Shown here: positions 1-5,505 of the stretch, piece after piece | Layout of the letters: each line of letters opens with the position of its first letter | Position numbering within the stretch: the stretch's first letter is position 1 | Assembly: GCA_902492185.1 (NCBI GenBank) | Contig: CABUKY010000101.1 | Span: 1 to 6,540 of the forward strand | DNA from: an uncultured Collinsella sp. | GTDB lineage: Bacteria > Actinomycetota > Coriobacteriia > Coriobacteriales > Coriobacteriaceae | DNA: 6,540 bases | Direction: 5' to 3' | Program-made: the position numbers and the translations under genes | The notes under the pieces: model-generated | What the model was told of the DNA's origin: nothing | Databases searched by the model: none | What the model saw: only the letters and a program-made list of their open reading frames with translations

Positions 1-39
1 ACCGGCATTCTTGTCCCAGAAGCCCTTGCGTTCGTGCAT
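1..39 (-). CDS. Start of a probable class I SAM-dependent methyltransferase (partial, runs off the left edge)
   Basis: Only the first 13 codons are visible, reading M-H-E-R-K-G-F-W-D-K-N-A-G. The start is the ATG whose first base is position 39, preceded by a weak G-rich stretch as possible ribosome binding site. A short basic N-terminus followed by G-F-W-D-K-N-A is typical of small class I methyltransferases that continue with an R/I-Y-D segment, but the AdoMet-binding motif lies outside the window, so the product call rests on the N-terminus alone. The gene has its own upstream region with an extended -10 and a DtxR/IdeR-like box, so its expression is probably iron-responsive. That suggests it belongs to an iron or siderophore-related operon continuing to the left (inference). 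Confidence 0.5.
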   Translation of the reverse strand, partial: MHERKGFWDKNAG

Positions 40-56
40 GGCTATCGCCCCCAAAC

Positions 57-77
57 AGTTAGAGCAATCTAACTATA
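57..77 (-). promoter_or_regulatory. Putative extended -10 promoter and overlapping palindrome for the left-edge gene
   Basis: On the minus strand the sequence TG-T-TATAGT (TATAGT at 77-72) is a good extended -10 element, about 35 bp upstream of the start codon at 39. No convincing -35 hexamer lies at the usual distance; the DtxR-like box occupies that position. Overlapping it, positions 57-74 form a perfect inverted repeat with 7-bp arms AGTTAGA / TCTAACT around GCAA. This could be a second regulator site or a 5' mRNA hairpin. The promoter call is by eye only. Confidence 0.45.
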
Positions 78-94
78 ACACACGAATCATGCAG

Positions 95-113
95 TAAGAT
101 TAGGCTAACCTTA
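95..113. promoter_or_regulatory. DtxR/IdeR-type iron box
   Basis: The 19-bp sequence TAAGATTAGGCTAACCTTA is a near-perfect palindrome (one mismatched pair, positions 99/109). It matches the DtxR/IdeR consensus TTAGGTTAGGCTAACCTAA at 16 of 19 positions. It lies about 55-75 bp upstream of the minus-strand start codon at 39 and covers the -35 position of the putative extended -10 promoter, a location suited to repression by an Fe(II)-loaded DtxR-family protein. The cluster on the other side reads away, with its 3' end nearest, so the box should serve only the left-edge gene. Confidence 0.8.
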
Positions 114-119
114 TTTCTT

Positions 120-475
120 GGCCAAGACGCATCTCTCCGACCCTTTGAATCGCCCCTTTTCACGCCACCCGCTACGAACTCCGGCGGAAACCAGAGAGTG
201 ATTAAAGGAGCGACCTGCGGTTTTGCGAATCAATTGAGTCATTCCCGAAACCGCGAATTAAGGGCCTGATTCGCTCAAATTGCGCACGAATCAGCCCTCG
301 GGCGGTACGACGCGACACGCATCGACAACACTCGGACTGGATTAGTCACCGAGTGGGAGTAGTAATAGAACATTTGCTCTTGTTTTTCATACGGTTTCGT
401 ACGGTTCCGATGGCGACCGATGGGGGGCGTTTCGGAACCGCCGCACCTGCAAGCCACATGGTTTCACAATCGGGC
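120..475. other. Intergenic stretch with inverted repeats, no credible gene
   Basis: I see no supportable coding region on either strand. A 60-codon minus-strand reading frame at 275-457 starts with GTG, lacks a ribosome binding site and resembles nothing I know. The stretch holds three inverted repeats. GCGGTTT at 217-223 pairs with AAACCGC at 248-254. CTGATTCG at 266-273 pairs with CGAATCAG at 287-294, extended by GGG/CCC across a one-base bulge. CGGTTCCGA at 402-410 pairs with TCGGAACCG at 432-440. None is followed by a good T-tract, so they are not obvious terminators. The region may be relic sequence or could encode a structured RNA; nothing here decides. Confidence 0.4.
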
Positions 476-514
476 AAAAACTCAGAAGGCTCCTCGTGAA
501 AAACGAGGAGCCTT
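476..514 (-). terminator. Rho-independent terminator of the reductase/dehydrogenase cluster
   Basis: AAGGCTCCTCGT at 486-497 and ACGAGGAGCCTT at 503-514 form a perfect 12-bp stem around a 5-base loop. Read on the minus strand, the hairpin starts about 40 bases after the dehydrogenase stop codon and is followed, after five bases, by TTTTT (480-476). This marks the end of the minus-strand cluster. The plus-strand side has only a weak pyrimidine-rich tail. Confidence 0.85.
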
Positions 515-556
515 CCTGTTTCCTTCGACGCGGGCGGATTGGGACCCGCTGCCGAT

Positions 557-1720
557 CTAGAGGCACTCGGTCAGAATCTGGAACACCTCGCTGCGCTCCA
601 GTTTCTTGGCGCAGCCGCCGGTGAGCACGCAGGTGTCCGCAACCTTGTGCAGCGTCTCGTCGGACGCATCGGAGCCCATCTCGGCGAAGCTCGTGGGAAG
701 CCCCATCTCGCCGATGAACGTCTGCAGGCGGTCGATGCCCTCGAGCGCCACCGTAAGGTCGTCTTTGCCCTTAGCGTCGACGTCCCACACCTCGCGCGCC
801 CAGCGGGCGAACTGCGCGGGCGCCTCGGGGGCCAGGTGGCGGAAGAGCGCAGGGTGGATGACCGCGAGGCCCATTCCGTGGTTGGTGTGAGTGTACGCGC
901 CGTACTGGTGCTGGATCATGTGCGCCTGGAAGTCCGTTGACTTGCCGATCTTGAGCACGCCGTTCTCGGCCATGGCGGAGTCGTATACGAGCTCGCTGAG
1001 CGCCTCGAGGTTCTGGTCGTCGTTCGCGATGATCCGCATGTTGCGGATGACGTTACGCTGGATGGCGAGGTTGATGTCGTCGGTGACATTGCGCCCGCGC
1101 GGGCTTCCGAAATAGCTCTCCATGCAGTGCGAGAGCGTGTCGAACGCGCCGCTCATGAACTGCGCGTGCGGTACGGTGAGCGTGAGTGCCGGGTCGAGCG
1201 CCGCCCACATGGGCATCGCCCCCAGATAGGCGCCCTTCACGTGCGTCTCCTCGTTGGTGATGACGGCGCCGTTGTTCTGCTCGGCGCCCGTGCCGGAGAG
1301 TGTCACGATGCAGCCCATGGGGATGAACGAGCTCGGCATCTTGCCGTCGGCGTGCTCGAACGTCTCGATGTCCTCGTCAAGCATCGCCTGCGCGGAGACT
1401 ACCTTGCAGCAGTCGAAGACCGATCCGCCGCCGACGGCGAGAATGAAGTCGACCTGCTCCTCGCGTGCGAGCGTGGCGCCTTCCTGGCACTTCTCGTAGG
1501 TCGGATTGGGCATGATGCCGCCGAAGTCCACCACGCGCTTGCCCGCGCTCGTGAGCTTATCGACCACGTGGCCGTAGACGCCGGTTCGTTTGACCGAGCC
1601 TCCGCCGTAGGCGAGCATCACTGTCTTGCCCATGGCACCCATCTCGGCGTCGAGTGCCTGGTCCATGGTCCCCTCGCCGAAGTAGTTCCTGACCGGGTAG
1701 TCGTACGTGAATGAGTTCAT
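557..1720 (-). CDS. YqhD-like iron-type alcohol/aldehyde dehydrogenase
   Basis: A complete 387-residue iron-containing alcohol dehydrogenase of the butanol dehydrogenase/YqhD branch, the same length as E. coli YqhD. Family members are soluble cytosolic enzymes that reduce aldehydes to alcohols with NAD(P)H. The N-terminal half holds the nucleotide-binding motifs Y-G-G-G-S (38-42) and A-V-G-G-G-S (95-100). The metal ligands are D194, H198 (F-D-T-L-S-H), H267 and H281, at the same numbering as YqhD; H271 matches the conserved catalytic-site histidine. The reading frame is open further upstream, to 2059, but that part is a shadow of the neighbouring reductase. The ATG at 1720 has AGGAGG seven bases before it and matches the family N-terminus. 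It follows the reductase gene by 43 bp with no promoter or terminator between, so the two are probably cotranscribed. Substrate is not determinable from sequence; small reactive aldehydes are plausible. Confidence 0.93.
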   Translation of the reverse strand: MNSFTYDYPVRNYFGEGTMDQALDAEMGAMGKTVMLAYGGGSVKRTGVYGHVVDKLTSAGKRVVDFGGIMPNPTYEKCQEGATLAREEQVDFILAVGGGSVFDCCKVVSAQAMLDEDIETFEHADGKMPSSFIPMGCIVTLSGTGAEQNNGAVITNEETHVKGAYLGAMPMWAALDPALTLTVPHAQFMSGAFDTLSHCMESYFGSPRGRNVTDDINLAIQRNVIRNMRIIANDDQNLEALSELVYDSAMAENGVLKIGKSTDFQAHMIQHQYGAYTHTNHGMGLAVIHPALFRHLAPEAPAQFARWAREVWDVDAKGKDDLTVALEGIDRLQTFIGEMGLPTSFAEMGSDASDETLHKVADTCVLTGGCAKKLERSEVFQILTECL

Positions 1721-1763
1721 GGCAATTCCTCCTAGTAAGTTATCAGTGCGGTCTGACGCTCGT

Positions 1764-2615
1764 CTACACGTTGCGCACGAGCCCGGACATCCATTCGATG
1801 GTGGCGGGGTCGTGGTGGTCGAAGAACGCGCTGCGCCCGGTGTCGAGCGCGGCGATGGCGACCATCTCGTCGTCGCCCAGCGCGAAGTCGAAGACGTCGA
1901 AGTTCTGCTCCATGCGATCGCGGTGCGTGCTCTTAGGGATGCAGACCACACCGCGCTGCAGCAGCCAGCGCAACACGACCTGGGCGACCGTCTTGCCGTG
2001 TGCCTCGCCGATGCGAGCGAGGACCTCGTTGCGGAAGAGGTCGTTTCTGCCCTCCGCAAAGGGCGCCCAGCCCTCCATGGCTACCTCCTTGCCGACCATG
2101 TACTCCTGCGCCTCGCGCTGCTGGAAGAATACGTTGCACTCGACTTGGTTCACGGCGGGGGCGATGCGGTTGAACGAGATGAGGTTTGCGAGATGATCGG
2201 GGTAGAAGTTAGCTGTGCCTATGGCGCGGATAACGCCCTGCTCGTAGAGCTCCTCCATGGCGCGCCACGCGCCGAAGACGTCGCCGAACGGCTGATGGAT
2301 GAGGTAGAGGTCGACGTAGTCGAGCCCCAGCCTCTTGAGCGACGCGTCGAAGCCGCGCTTGGCCCCCTCGTAGCTCACATCCGACATCCACAGCTTGGTC
2401 GTCACGAACACCTCGTCGCGCGGCAGGCCGCTCGCACGAATGGCGGCCCCGACCGCCTCTTCGTTGCCGTAGCTCGCGGCCGTGTCGAGCAGCCGGTAGC
2501 CGACCGAGAGCGCGTCCTCCACGGCGCGCTGACATTCCGCGGCGTCCGGGATCTGATACACGCCGAAGCCGAGCTGCGGCATCCTGACGCCGTTGTTCAA
2601 GGTGATGTAGTCCAT
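1764..2615 (-). CDS. Aldo/keto reductase (DkgA/YtbE-like), dehydrogenase-proximal copy
   Basis: A complete 283-residue aldo/keto reductase, normal length for the bacterial 2,5-diketo-D-gluconate reductase-like group. The catalytic tetrad is intact: D44 and Y49 (L-L-D-T-A-A-S-Y-G-N-E), K74 (T-T-K-L-W) and H107 (L-I-H-Q-P). The C-terminal cofactor loop I-P-K-S-T-H-R (226-232) followed by R234 and Q-N (237-238) fits binding of the NADPH 2'-phosphate. The enzyme should be a soluble (beta/alpha)8 barrel reducing aldehydes, ketoaldehydes or ketones with NADPH. The start ATG at 2615 is preceded by AAGGAAGG at good spacing. It lies just upstream of the YqhD-like gene and has its own regulatory region with the composite element shared with the other reductase. 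The two reductases are clearly paralogous but divergent. Physiological substrate unknown. Confidence 0.92.
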   Translation of the reverse strand: MDYITLNNGVRMPQLGFGVYQIPDAAECQRAVEDALSVGYRLLDTAASYGNEEAVGAAIRASGLPRDEVFVTTKLWMSDVSYEGAKRGFDASLKRLGLDYVDLYLIHQPFGDVFGAWRAMEELYEQGVIRAIGTANFYPDHLANLISFNRIAPAVNQVECNVFFQQREAQEYMVGKEVAMEGWAPFAEGRNDLFRNEVLARIGEAHGKTVAQVVLRWLLQRGVVCIPKSTHRDRMEQNFDVFDFALGDDEMVAIAALDTGRSAFFDHHDPATIEWMSGLVRNV

Positions 2616-2673
2616 GGTGCCTTCCTTTCTCGCAACTTGACGTATCCACCATACGAGGGGCGCCGCGCCGGCG

Positions 2674-2718
2674 GAAGTTTCCGTTGGTGAGGGTTCTATA
2701 ACGCTGGGGTGCGCACGG
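2674..2718. promoter_or_regulatory. Composite regulator-binding element, copy 1 (before the dehydrogenase-proximal reductase)
   Basis: Read on the plus strand the blocks are GAAGTT (2674), CGTTGG (2682), TATAAC (2697), GGGGT (2706) and ACGG (2715), with gaps of 2, 9, 3 and 4 bases. The same five blocks with the same gaps recur at 3835-3879. TATAAC begins 82 bp from the start codon at 2615 here and 83 bp from the start codon in the other copy. A further shared octamer, ATACGAGG, lies closer to the gene (2651-2658). By position it is the activation/promoter region of the minus-strand reductase-dehydrogenase transcript, and the adjacent LysR-type protein is the likely ligand (inference). Confidence 0.65.
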
Positions 2719-2720
2719 GG

Positions 2721-2912
2721 CTATAACCCGCGGGTTCTAGGCGTCACCTCAAAGAGATCGGCGCCGAGCTCGTCGGCGATGGCCTGAGCTACGACAGCGG
2801 TGTGGCCCTGTGCCGAGTAGTAGGCCACGAGGACGTTACCGTCTGCAGCGGGCACTGCGGCGGGCTCGTCCTCGACAGCCGACTGGTCCTCGGCGGCGGC
2901 TTGGTTGGTCCG
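2721..2912 (-). pseudogene. Flavodoxin gene remnant (N-terminal FMN-binding part only)
   Basis: An open frame of 63 codons lies between an in-frame TAA (2915-2913) and TAG (2723-2721), with no ATG start or ribosome binding site. It encodes an acidic Ala-rich stretch (residues 5-24, with A-E-D-Q-S and D-E-P-A-A-V-P) followed by N-V-L-V-A-Y-Y-S-A-Q-G-H-T, the first strand and FMN-phosphate loop (S33 to T38) of a flavodoxin. A helix A-V-V-A-Q-A-I-A-D-E-L-G and strand D-L-F-E-V-T-P follow. Homology ends at about residue 59, against roughly 140-150 residues for a full domain. The acidic linker looks like the segment following the lipoprotein or Tat signal of exported flavodoxins, but that signal is missing. 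Both ends are therefore lost. It begins 14 bp after the stop of the upstream reductase, so it was probably once part of that operon. A GTG at codon 20 could in principle start a 44-residue peptide; I doubt it. Confidence 0.8.
2722..2739. promoter_or_regulatory. Palindromic half of the regulatory region, second TATAACC-N3-GGGT site
   Basis: Positions 2722-2739 read TATAACCCGCGGGTTCTA, containing a perfect 12-bp palindrome at 2725-2736. It repeats the TATAAC-N3-GGGT pattern of the composite element 25 bp further upstream of the reductase start. Two copies about 2.5 helical turns apart would suit a LysR-type tetramer. It overlaps the last codons and stop of the flavodoxin remnant, so the remnant and operator abut or overlap. 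Confidence 0.5.
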
Positions 2913-2926
2913 TTATCGTCTGAGCG

Positions 2927-3775
2927 CTACTCCTGCGCGTCGAAATCGGGGCGTATGGCCAGGTAGCCCGCGAGTGCTTCCTCAGTGGCGGTGTAGTAGG
3001 TCATGGTCCCGTCGAGCTTGGCAATCTCGGCCATCTCGTCTTCGGTGAGGGAGAAGTCGAAGATGTTCGCGTTGTCGGCGATGTGGGCGGGGTTCTTGGA
3101 GCCGGGGATGATGGAGGTTCCCATCTGCACGTGCCAGCGCAGGATCACCTGGGCCGGGGTCTTGCCGTACTTCTCGGCGAGAGCGACGAAGACGGGCTCC
3201 TCCAGAAGACCTTTGTCGCCGTGGCCGAGCGGGTACCACGCCTCGATCACCGTGCCGTACGGCGCGAGGTAGGCGCGCAGGTCGCGCTGGGCGTGGTAGG
3301 GGTGGCACTCAACGGTCACGAGCTGCGGCTTGATGTCGGCGACCTCGATGACCTCGGCAATCTTGTCTTGCGGGAAGTTGGAGAGGCCGAGGGCGCGCAC
3401 CTTGCCCGCGCGGTAGGCCTCCTCCATCGTGCGCCACGCGGCCAGGTAGTCGCCTACCGGCTGGTGCAGGATGAGCATGTCGACGTAGTCGAGCCCTAGG
3501 CGCTGGAGCGTGGCGTCCACCGCCGGCATGCCCGCGTCGTAGACACTCGGCCAGAGCTTGGTGGAGACGAAGATCTTGTCGCGTGCGATGCCGCTTTTGG
3601 CGATGGCACGGCCCACGGCGCGCTCGTTCATGTAGGCGTTGGCGGTGTCGATGTGCTCGTAGCCAGCCGTGAGCGCGGCGGTTGCGGCCGCCTCGGCCTC
3701 GGCCGGGGTCATGAGGAAGGTGCCCAAACCCTCGATGGGCATCTCTACGTCGTTGTTGAGCTTCAGATACTCCAT
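2927..3775 (-). CDS. Aldo/keto reductase, regulator-proximal copy
   Basis: A complete 282-residue aldo/keto reductase. The catalytic tetrad is present: D43 and Y48 (H-I-D-T-A-N-A-Y-M-N-E), K73 (S-T-K-L-W) and H104 (L-I-L-H-Q-P). The W-Y-P-L-G-H-G segment (180-186) and cofactor loop I-P-G-S-K-N-P (223-229) differ from the neighbouring reductase: G replaces K in that loop and K comes two residues later, so cofactor affinity or preference may differ. The start ATG at 3775 follows AAGGAGGAG at good spacing. It is the first gene of the minus-strand cluster, divergent from the LysR-type regulator across 129 bp that contains the shared composite element. Its 3' neighbour is the flavodoxin remnant, pointing to a former reductase-flavodoxin pair. 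Expected to be a soluble NADPH-dependent carbonyl reductase; substrate unknown. Confidence 0.92.
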   Translation of the reverse strand: MEYLKLNNDVEMPIEGLGTFLMTPAEAEAAATAALTAGYEHIDTANAYMNERAVGRAIAKSGIARDKIFVSTKLWPSVYDAGMPAVDATLQRLGLDYVDMLILHQPVGDYLAAWRTMEEAYRAGKVRALGLSNFPQDKIAEVIEVADIKPQLVTVECHPYHAQRDLRAYLAPYGTVIEAWYPLGHGDKGLLEEPVFVALAEKYGKTPAQVILRWHVQMGTSIIPGSKNPAHIADNANIFDFSLTEDEMAEIAKLDGTMTYYTATEEALAGYLAIRPDFDAQE

Positions 3776-3834
3776 GGTCTCCTCCTTAATGGTGACTTTT
3801 CGAATACGAGGCTACGGCGTTTACTGACGCGCGA

Positions 3835-3879
3835 GAAGTTCACGTTGGAATGATGGATATAACCATGGGGTATATACGG
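3835..3879. promoter_or_regulatory. Composite regulator-binding element, copy 2 (lysR/reductase divergent region)
   Basis: Blocks GAAGTT (3835), CGTTGG (3843), TATAAC (3858), GGGGT (3867) and ACGG (3876) repeat copy 1 with identical gaps; by my count 29 of 45 positions agree. Inside it, ATATAACC (3857-3864) and GGGTATAT (3868-3875) form a dyad with one mismatch around ATG, which includes a T-N11-A arrangement (T3860, A3872), the classical LysR box layout. It lies between the divergent reductase (start 3775) and lysR (start 3905), 26 bp from the lysR start, so binding here could both activate the reductase and repress lysR. ATACGAGG recurs at 3804-3811. Confidence 0.7.
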
Positions 3880-3904
3880 CACATAATGCGTGACAGGAGG
3901 ATCG

Positions 3905-4804
3905 ATGTACAACCCACAGCTTGACACTTTCATCCGCGTGGCGGAGGCGGGCAGCTTCTCCAAGGCGGCACAAGAGTCCTTCATCACGCCCACGGCCGTC
4001 ATCAAGCAGATGAACCTGCTGGAGTCGCGGCTAGGCCTTACGCTGTTCCACCGATCGCATCAGGGGCTTTCGCTTACGCGAGCAGGCAGGTCGCTGCTCG
4101 CCGACGCCCGCCATATCGTGCAGTACTCTCAAGAATCAATCGCACGCGCCCGCGTCGCCGAGCGCGGAGAGAAGCGCATCATCCGCGTGGGAGTGTCGCT
4201 CATGACGCCCAGCACGCCGCTCACGAAGCTATGGCCGAAGGTGAAGGAACGTTGCCCTGGCATGAGCCTTCAGGTGGTCACGTTTGAAAACACACCCTCG
4301 GCGGCGCGCGGTTTGGCGAACCTCGGGCAAGACATGGATATCGTGGTGGGGATTTTCGACGATGCCTTTCTTAAAGAGCGCGGGTGCCTGGGCCTCGAGC
4401 TTTCGCGCGAGCCGCTCTGGTGCGCCGTTCCCGTCGACAGCGAGCTCGCCAAACGCGACATCGTCACATTCGACGACCTCCACAATCACAGTCTTATGCT
4501 TATACGCCGGGGCTGGAACACCGAAATCGACCGCGTACGCGACGAGATACTCTTGCATCATCCTCAAATCGCGCTCGTAGACTTCCCGCAATATCGGGTG
4601 GAGGTGTTCAATCGCGGCGCGAACGAGGACCTCGCGCTTGCGACGCTGCCGTTGTGGGCCAACGTCCACCCCATGCTCAAAACCGTCCCTACCGATTGGG
4701 ACTGTCTCGTGTCTTACGGGCTGCTTCATTCGCCGCACCCCGCAGACCATGTGCGGGAGTTCCTCGATGCGGTGTCTGCCGTGCTCGAGGCAAAGCATCG
4801 ATAG
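3905..4804 (+). CDS. LysR-type transcriptional regulator of the reductase cluster
   Basis: A 299-residue LysR-family protein of normal length. Residues 3-60 form the winged helix-turn-helix (Q-L-D-T-F-I-R-V-A-E-A-G-S-F-S-K-A-A through L-F-H-R and L-S-L-T-R-A-G), with the linker helix at about 61-88. From residue 93 (I-R-V-G-V) to the end is the periplasmic-binding-protein-like effector domain. I chose the ATG at 3905 because AGGAGG ends four bases upstream and the protein then begins at the usual LysR position; the frame also opens with a GTG at 3890, which would place the Shine-Dalgarno sequence inside the gene. It is transcribed away from the aldo/keto reductase and flanked by a T-N11-A dyad, the standard arrangement for a LysR activator of its divergent neighbour with autoregulation. 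The effector is unknown; given the targets, an aldehyde, ketone or quinone-like compound is plausible (inference). Confidence 0.93.
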   Translation: MYNPQLDTFIRVAEAGSFSKAAQESFITPTAVIKQMNLLESRLGLTLFHRSHQGLSLTRAGRSLLADARHIVQYSQESIARARVAERGEKRIIRVGVSLMTPSTPLTKLWPKVKERCPGMSLQVVTFENTPSAARGLANLGQDMDIVVGIFDDAFLKERGCLGLELSREPLWCAVPVDSELAKRDIVTFDDLHNHSLMLIRRGWNTEIDRVRDEILLHHPQIALVDFPQYRVEVFNRGANEDLALATLPLWANVHPMLKTVPTDWDCLVSYGLLHSPHPADHVREFLDAVSAVLEAKHR

Positions 4805-4946
4805 GCAATCGCGAACAGATGCGCTTATGCCTATGGGAATAACGGGAACTGGCTTCTGAGCTTGCGTTTTGATACCGTCGAGTACCGCCCGATGTTGTTT
4901 CGGCGTCGCCATAGAGCAAAGCCATCAGCGAAATGACGGGAATAAC
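4805..4946 (+). other. Unexplained 3' trailer between lysR and its terminator
   Basis: The terminator lies 142 bp past the lysR stop, an unusually long trailer. It contains two copies of GGGAATAAC (4835-4843 and 4938-4946) about 100 bp apart. A short plus-strand frame from about 4835 to a TGA at 4931-4933 reads ...S-L-R-F-D-T-V-E-Y-R-P-M-L-F-R-R-R..., with no start codon or ribosome binding site. I cannot assign it; it could be a gene-end remnant or an intergenic repeat. Confidence 0.25.
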
Positions 4947-4981
4947 AGCCTCCGAACCTTCTGTTCGGAGGCTTTCTTTTT
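4947..4981 (+). terminator. Rho-independent terminator after lysR
   Basis: AGCCTCCGAAC (4947-4957) and GTTCGGAGGCT (4963-4973) form a perfect 11-bp stem around CTTCT, followed by TTCTTTTT (4974-4981). Strong and plus-strand oriented, so it closes the lysR transcript. It lies about 60 bp after the stop of the convergent merR gene, but the minus-strand side lacks a good T-tract, so bidirectional use is uncertain. Confidence 0.9.
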
Positions 4982-5033
4982 GCATGTCTGCCTAAACGAC
5001 TCCTTGCCAAAGCCCCTTGAGCATCGGGCGGCA

Positions 5034-5474
5034 TTATTGAGCGTAGGCGCTATCGTAGGTATCTTTGATCTCTTCCGGCAAATCGTCGGGAATCAGCGCC
5101 TTCACTCTATCCTCGTTGCCATCTTGGATCGCCTGCTCGTAGTACCAGCATTTGAACTTCAACATATCCAGCGCACGGTTCATGTTCGCGATTTCCGATT
5201 CCATGTGGGCCTTCCGCTCCTCGAACATGGCCTTGCGCTCGGGATATGTCGATGGGCCCTCCGCGCACCATTCCATGAACAGCCGGATGTCCTTGATCTC
5301 CATCCCAGCCTTCTTTAAGCATTCGATGACCCGAAGCGCCTCGAGTTCCGTATCGCCGAATCGGCGAATGCCGGATGTTCGCTCCAATTCCGGGAACAAT
5401 CCCTGCTTGTCGTAATAGCGCAGCGTGGAAACGGGCAGACCGAACATATCCGCCACCTGTCCGATTGTGTACAT
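5034..5474 (-). CDS. MerR-family regulator, AdhR/NmlR-like (single-cysteine position 52)
   Basis: A 146-residue MerR-family activator. Residues 1-37 are the helix-turn-helix (M-Y-T-I-G-Q-V-A-D-M-F-G-L, S-T-L-R-Y-Y-D-K-Q-G-L-F-P) with the wing S-G-I-R-R-F at 34-39. A second helical pair follows (E-C-L-K-K-A-G-M-E-I-K-D-I-R), then a charged dimerisation helix at about 77-115. There is no metal-binding cysteine pattern of MerR, CueR or ZntR. Cysteines are at 52, 70 and 109. C52 occupies the position of the conserved cysteine of B. subtilis AdhR and the NmlR group, where thiol modification by aldehydes activates the protein (family knowledge). The ATG at 5474 was chosen because GGAGG ends four bases upstream and the protein begins exactly at the conserved M-Y-T-I-G; the frame is open a few codons further. 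It is divergent from the decarboxylase-cupin gene, its probable target. Confidence 0.9.
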   Translation of the reverse strand: MYTIGQVADMFGLPVSTLRYYDKQGLFPELERTSGIRRFGDTELEALRVIECLKKAGMEIKDIRLFMEWCAEGPSTYPERKAMFEERKAHMESEIANMNRALDMLKFKCWYYEQAIQDGNEDRVKALIPDDLPEEIKDTYDSAYAQ

Positions 5475-5505
5475 GGTTCCTCCGGACAAATCTCGAATTT
5501 ACTCC

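Noticed and set aside
275..457. 60-codon minus-strand frame in the left intergenic region
   Set aside because: GTG start without a Shine-Dalgarno sequence, no recognisable motif, and inverted repeats within it.
557..2059. Full 500-codon minus-strand frame as one dehydrogenase with a 113-residue N-terminal extension
   Set aside because: The extension overlaps the reductase gene in another frame, is Arg/Ser/Thr-rich shadow sequence, and the ATG at 1720 has a strong ribosome binding site and matches the family N-terminus.
1707..2690. 327-codon plus-strand open frame antisense to the reductase
   Set aside because: Composition is that of the GC-rich reverse-complement of a real gene, there is no recognisable domain, and the minus-strand protein has an intact catalytic tetrad. 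The same applies to 1127-1714, 539-940 and 3083-3499 on the plus strand.
4229..4912. 227-codon minus-strand frame antisense to lysR
   Set aside because: Most of it is the shadow of lysR. The part outside lysR has no ribosome binding site or known similarity.
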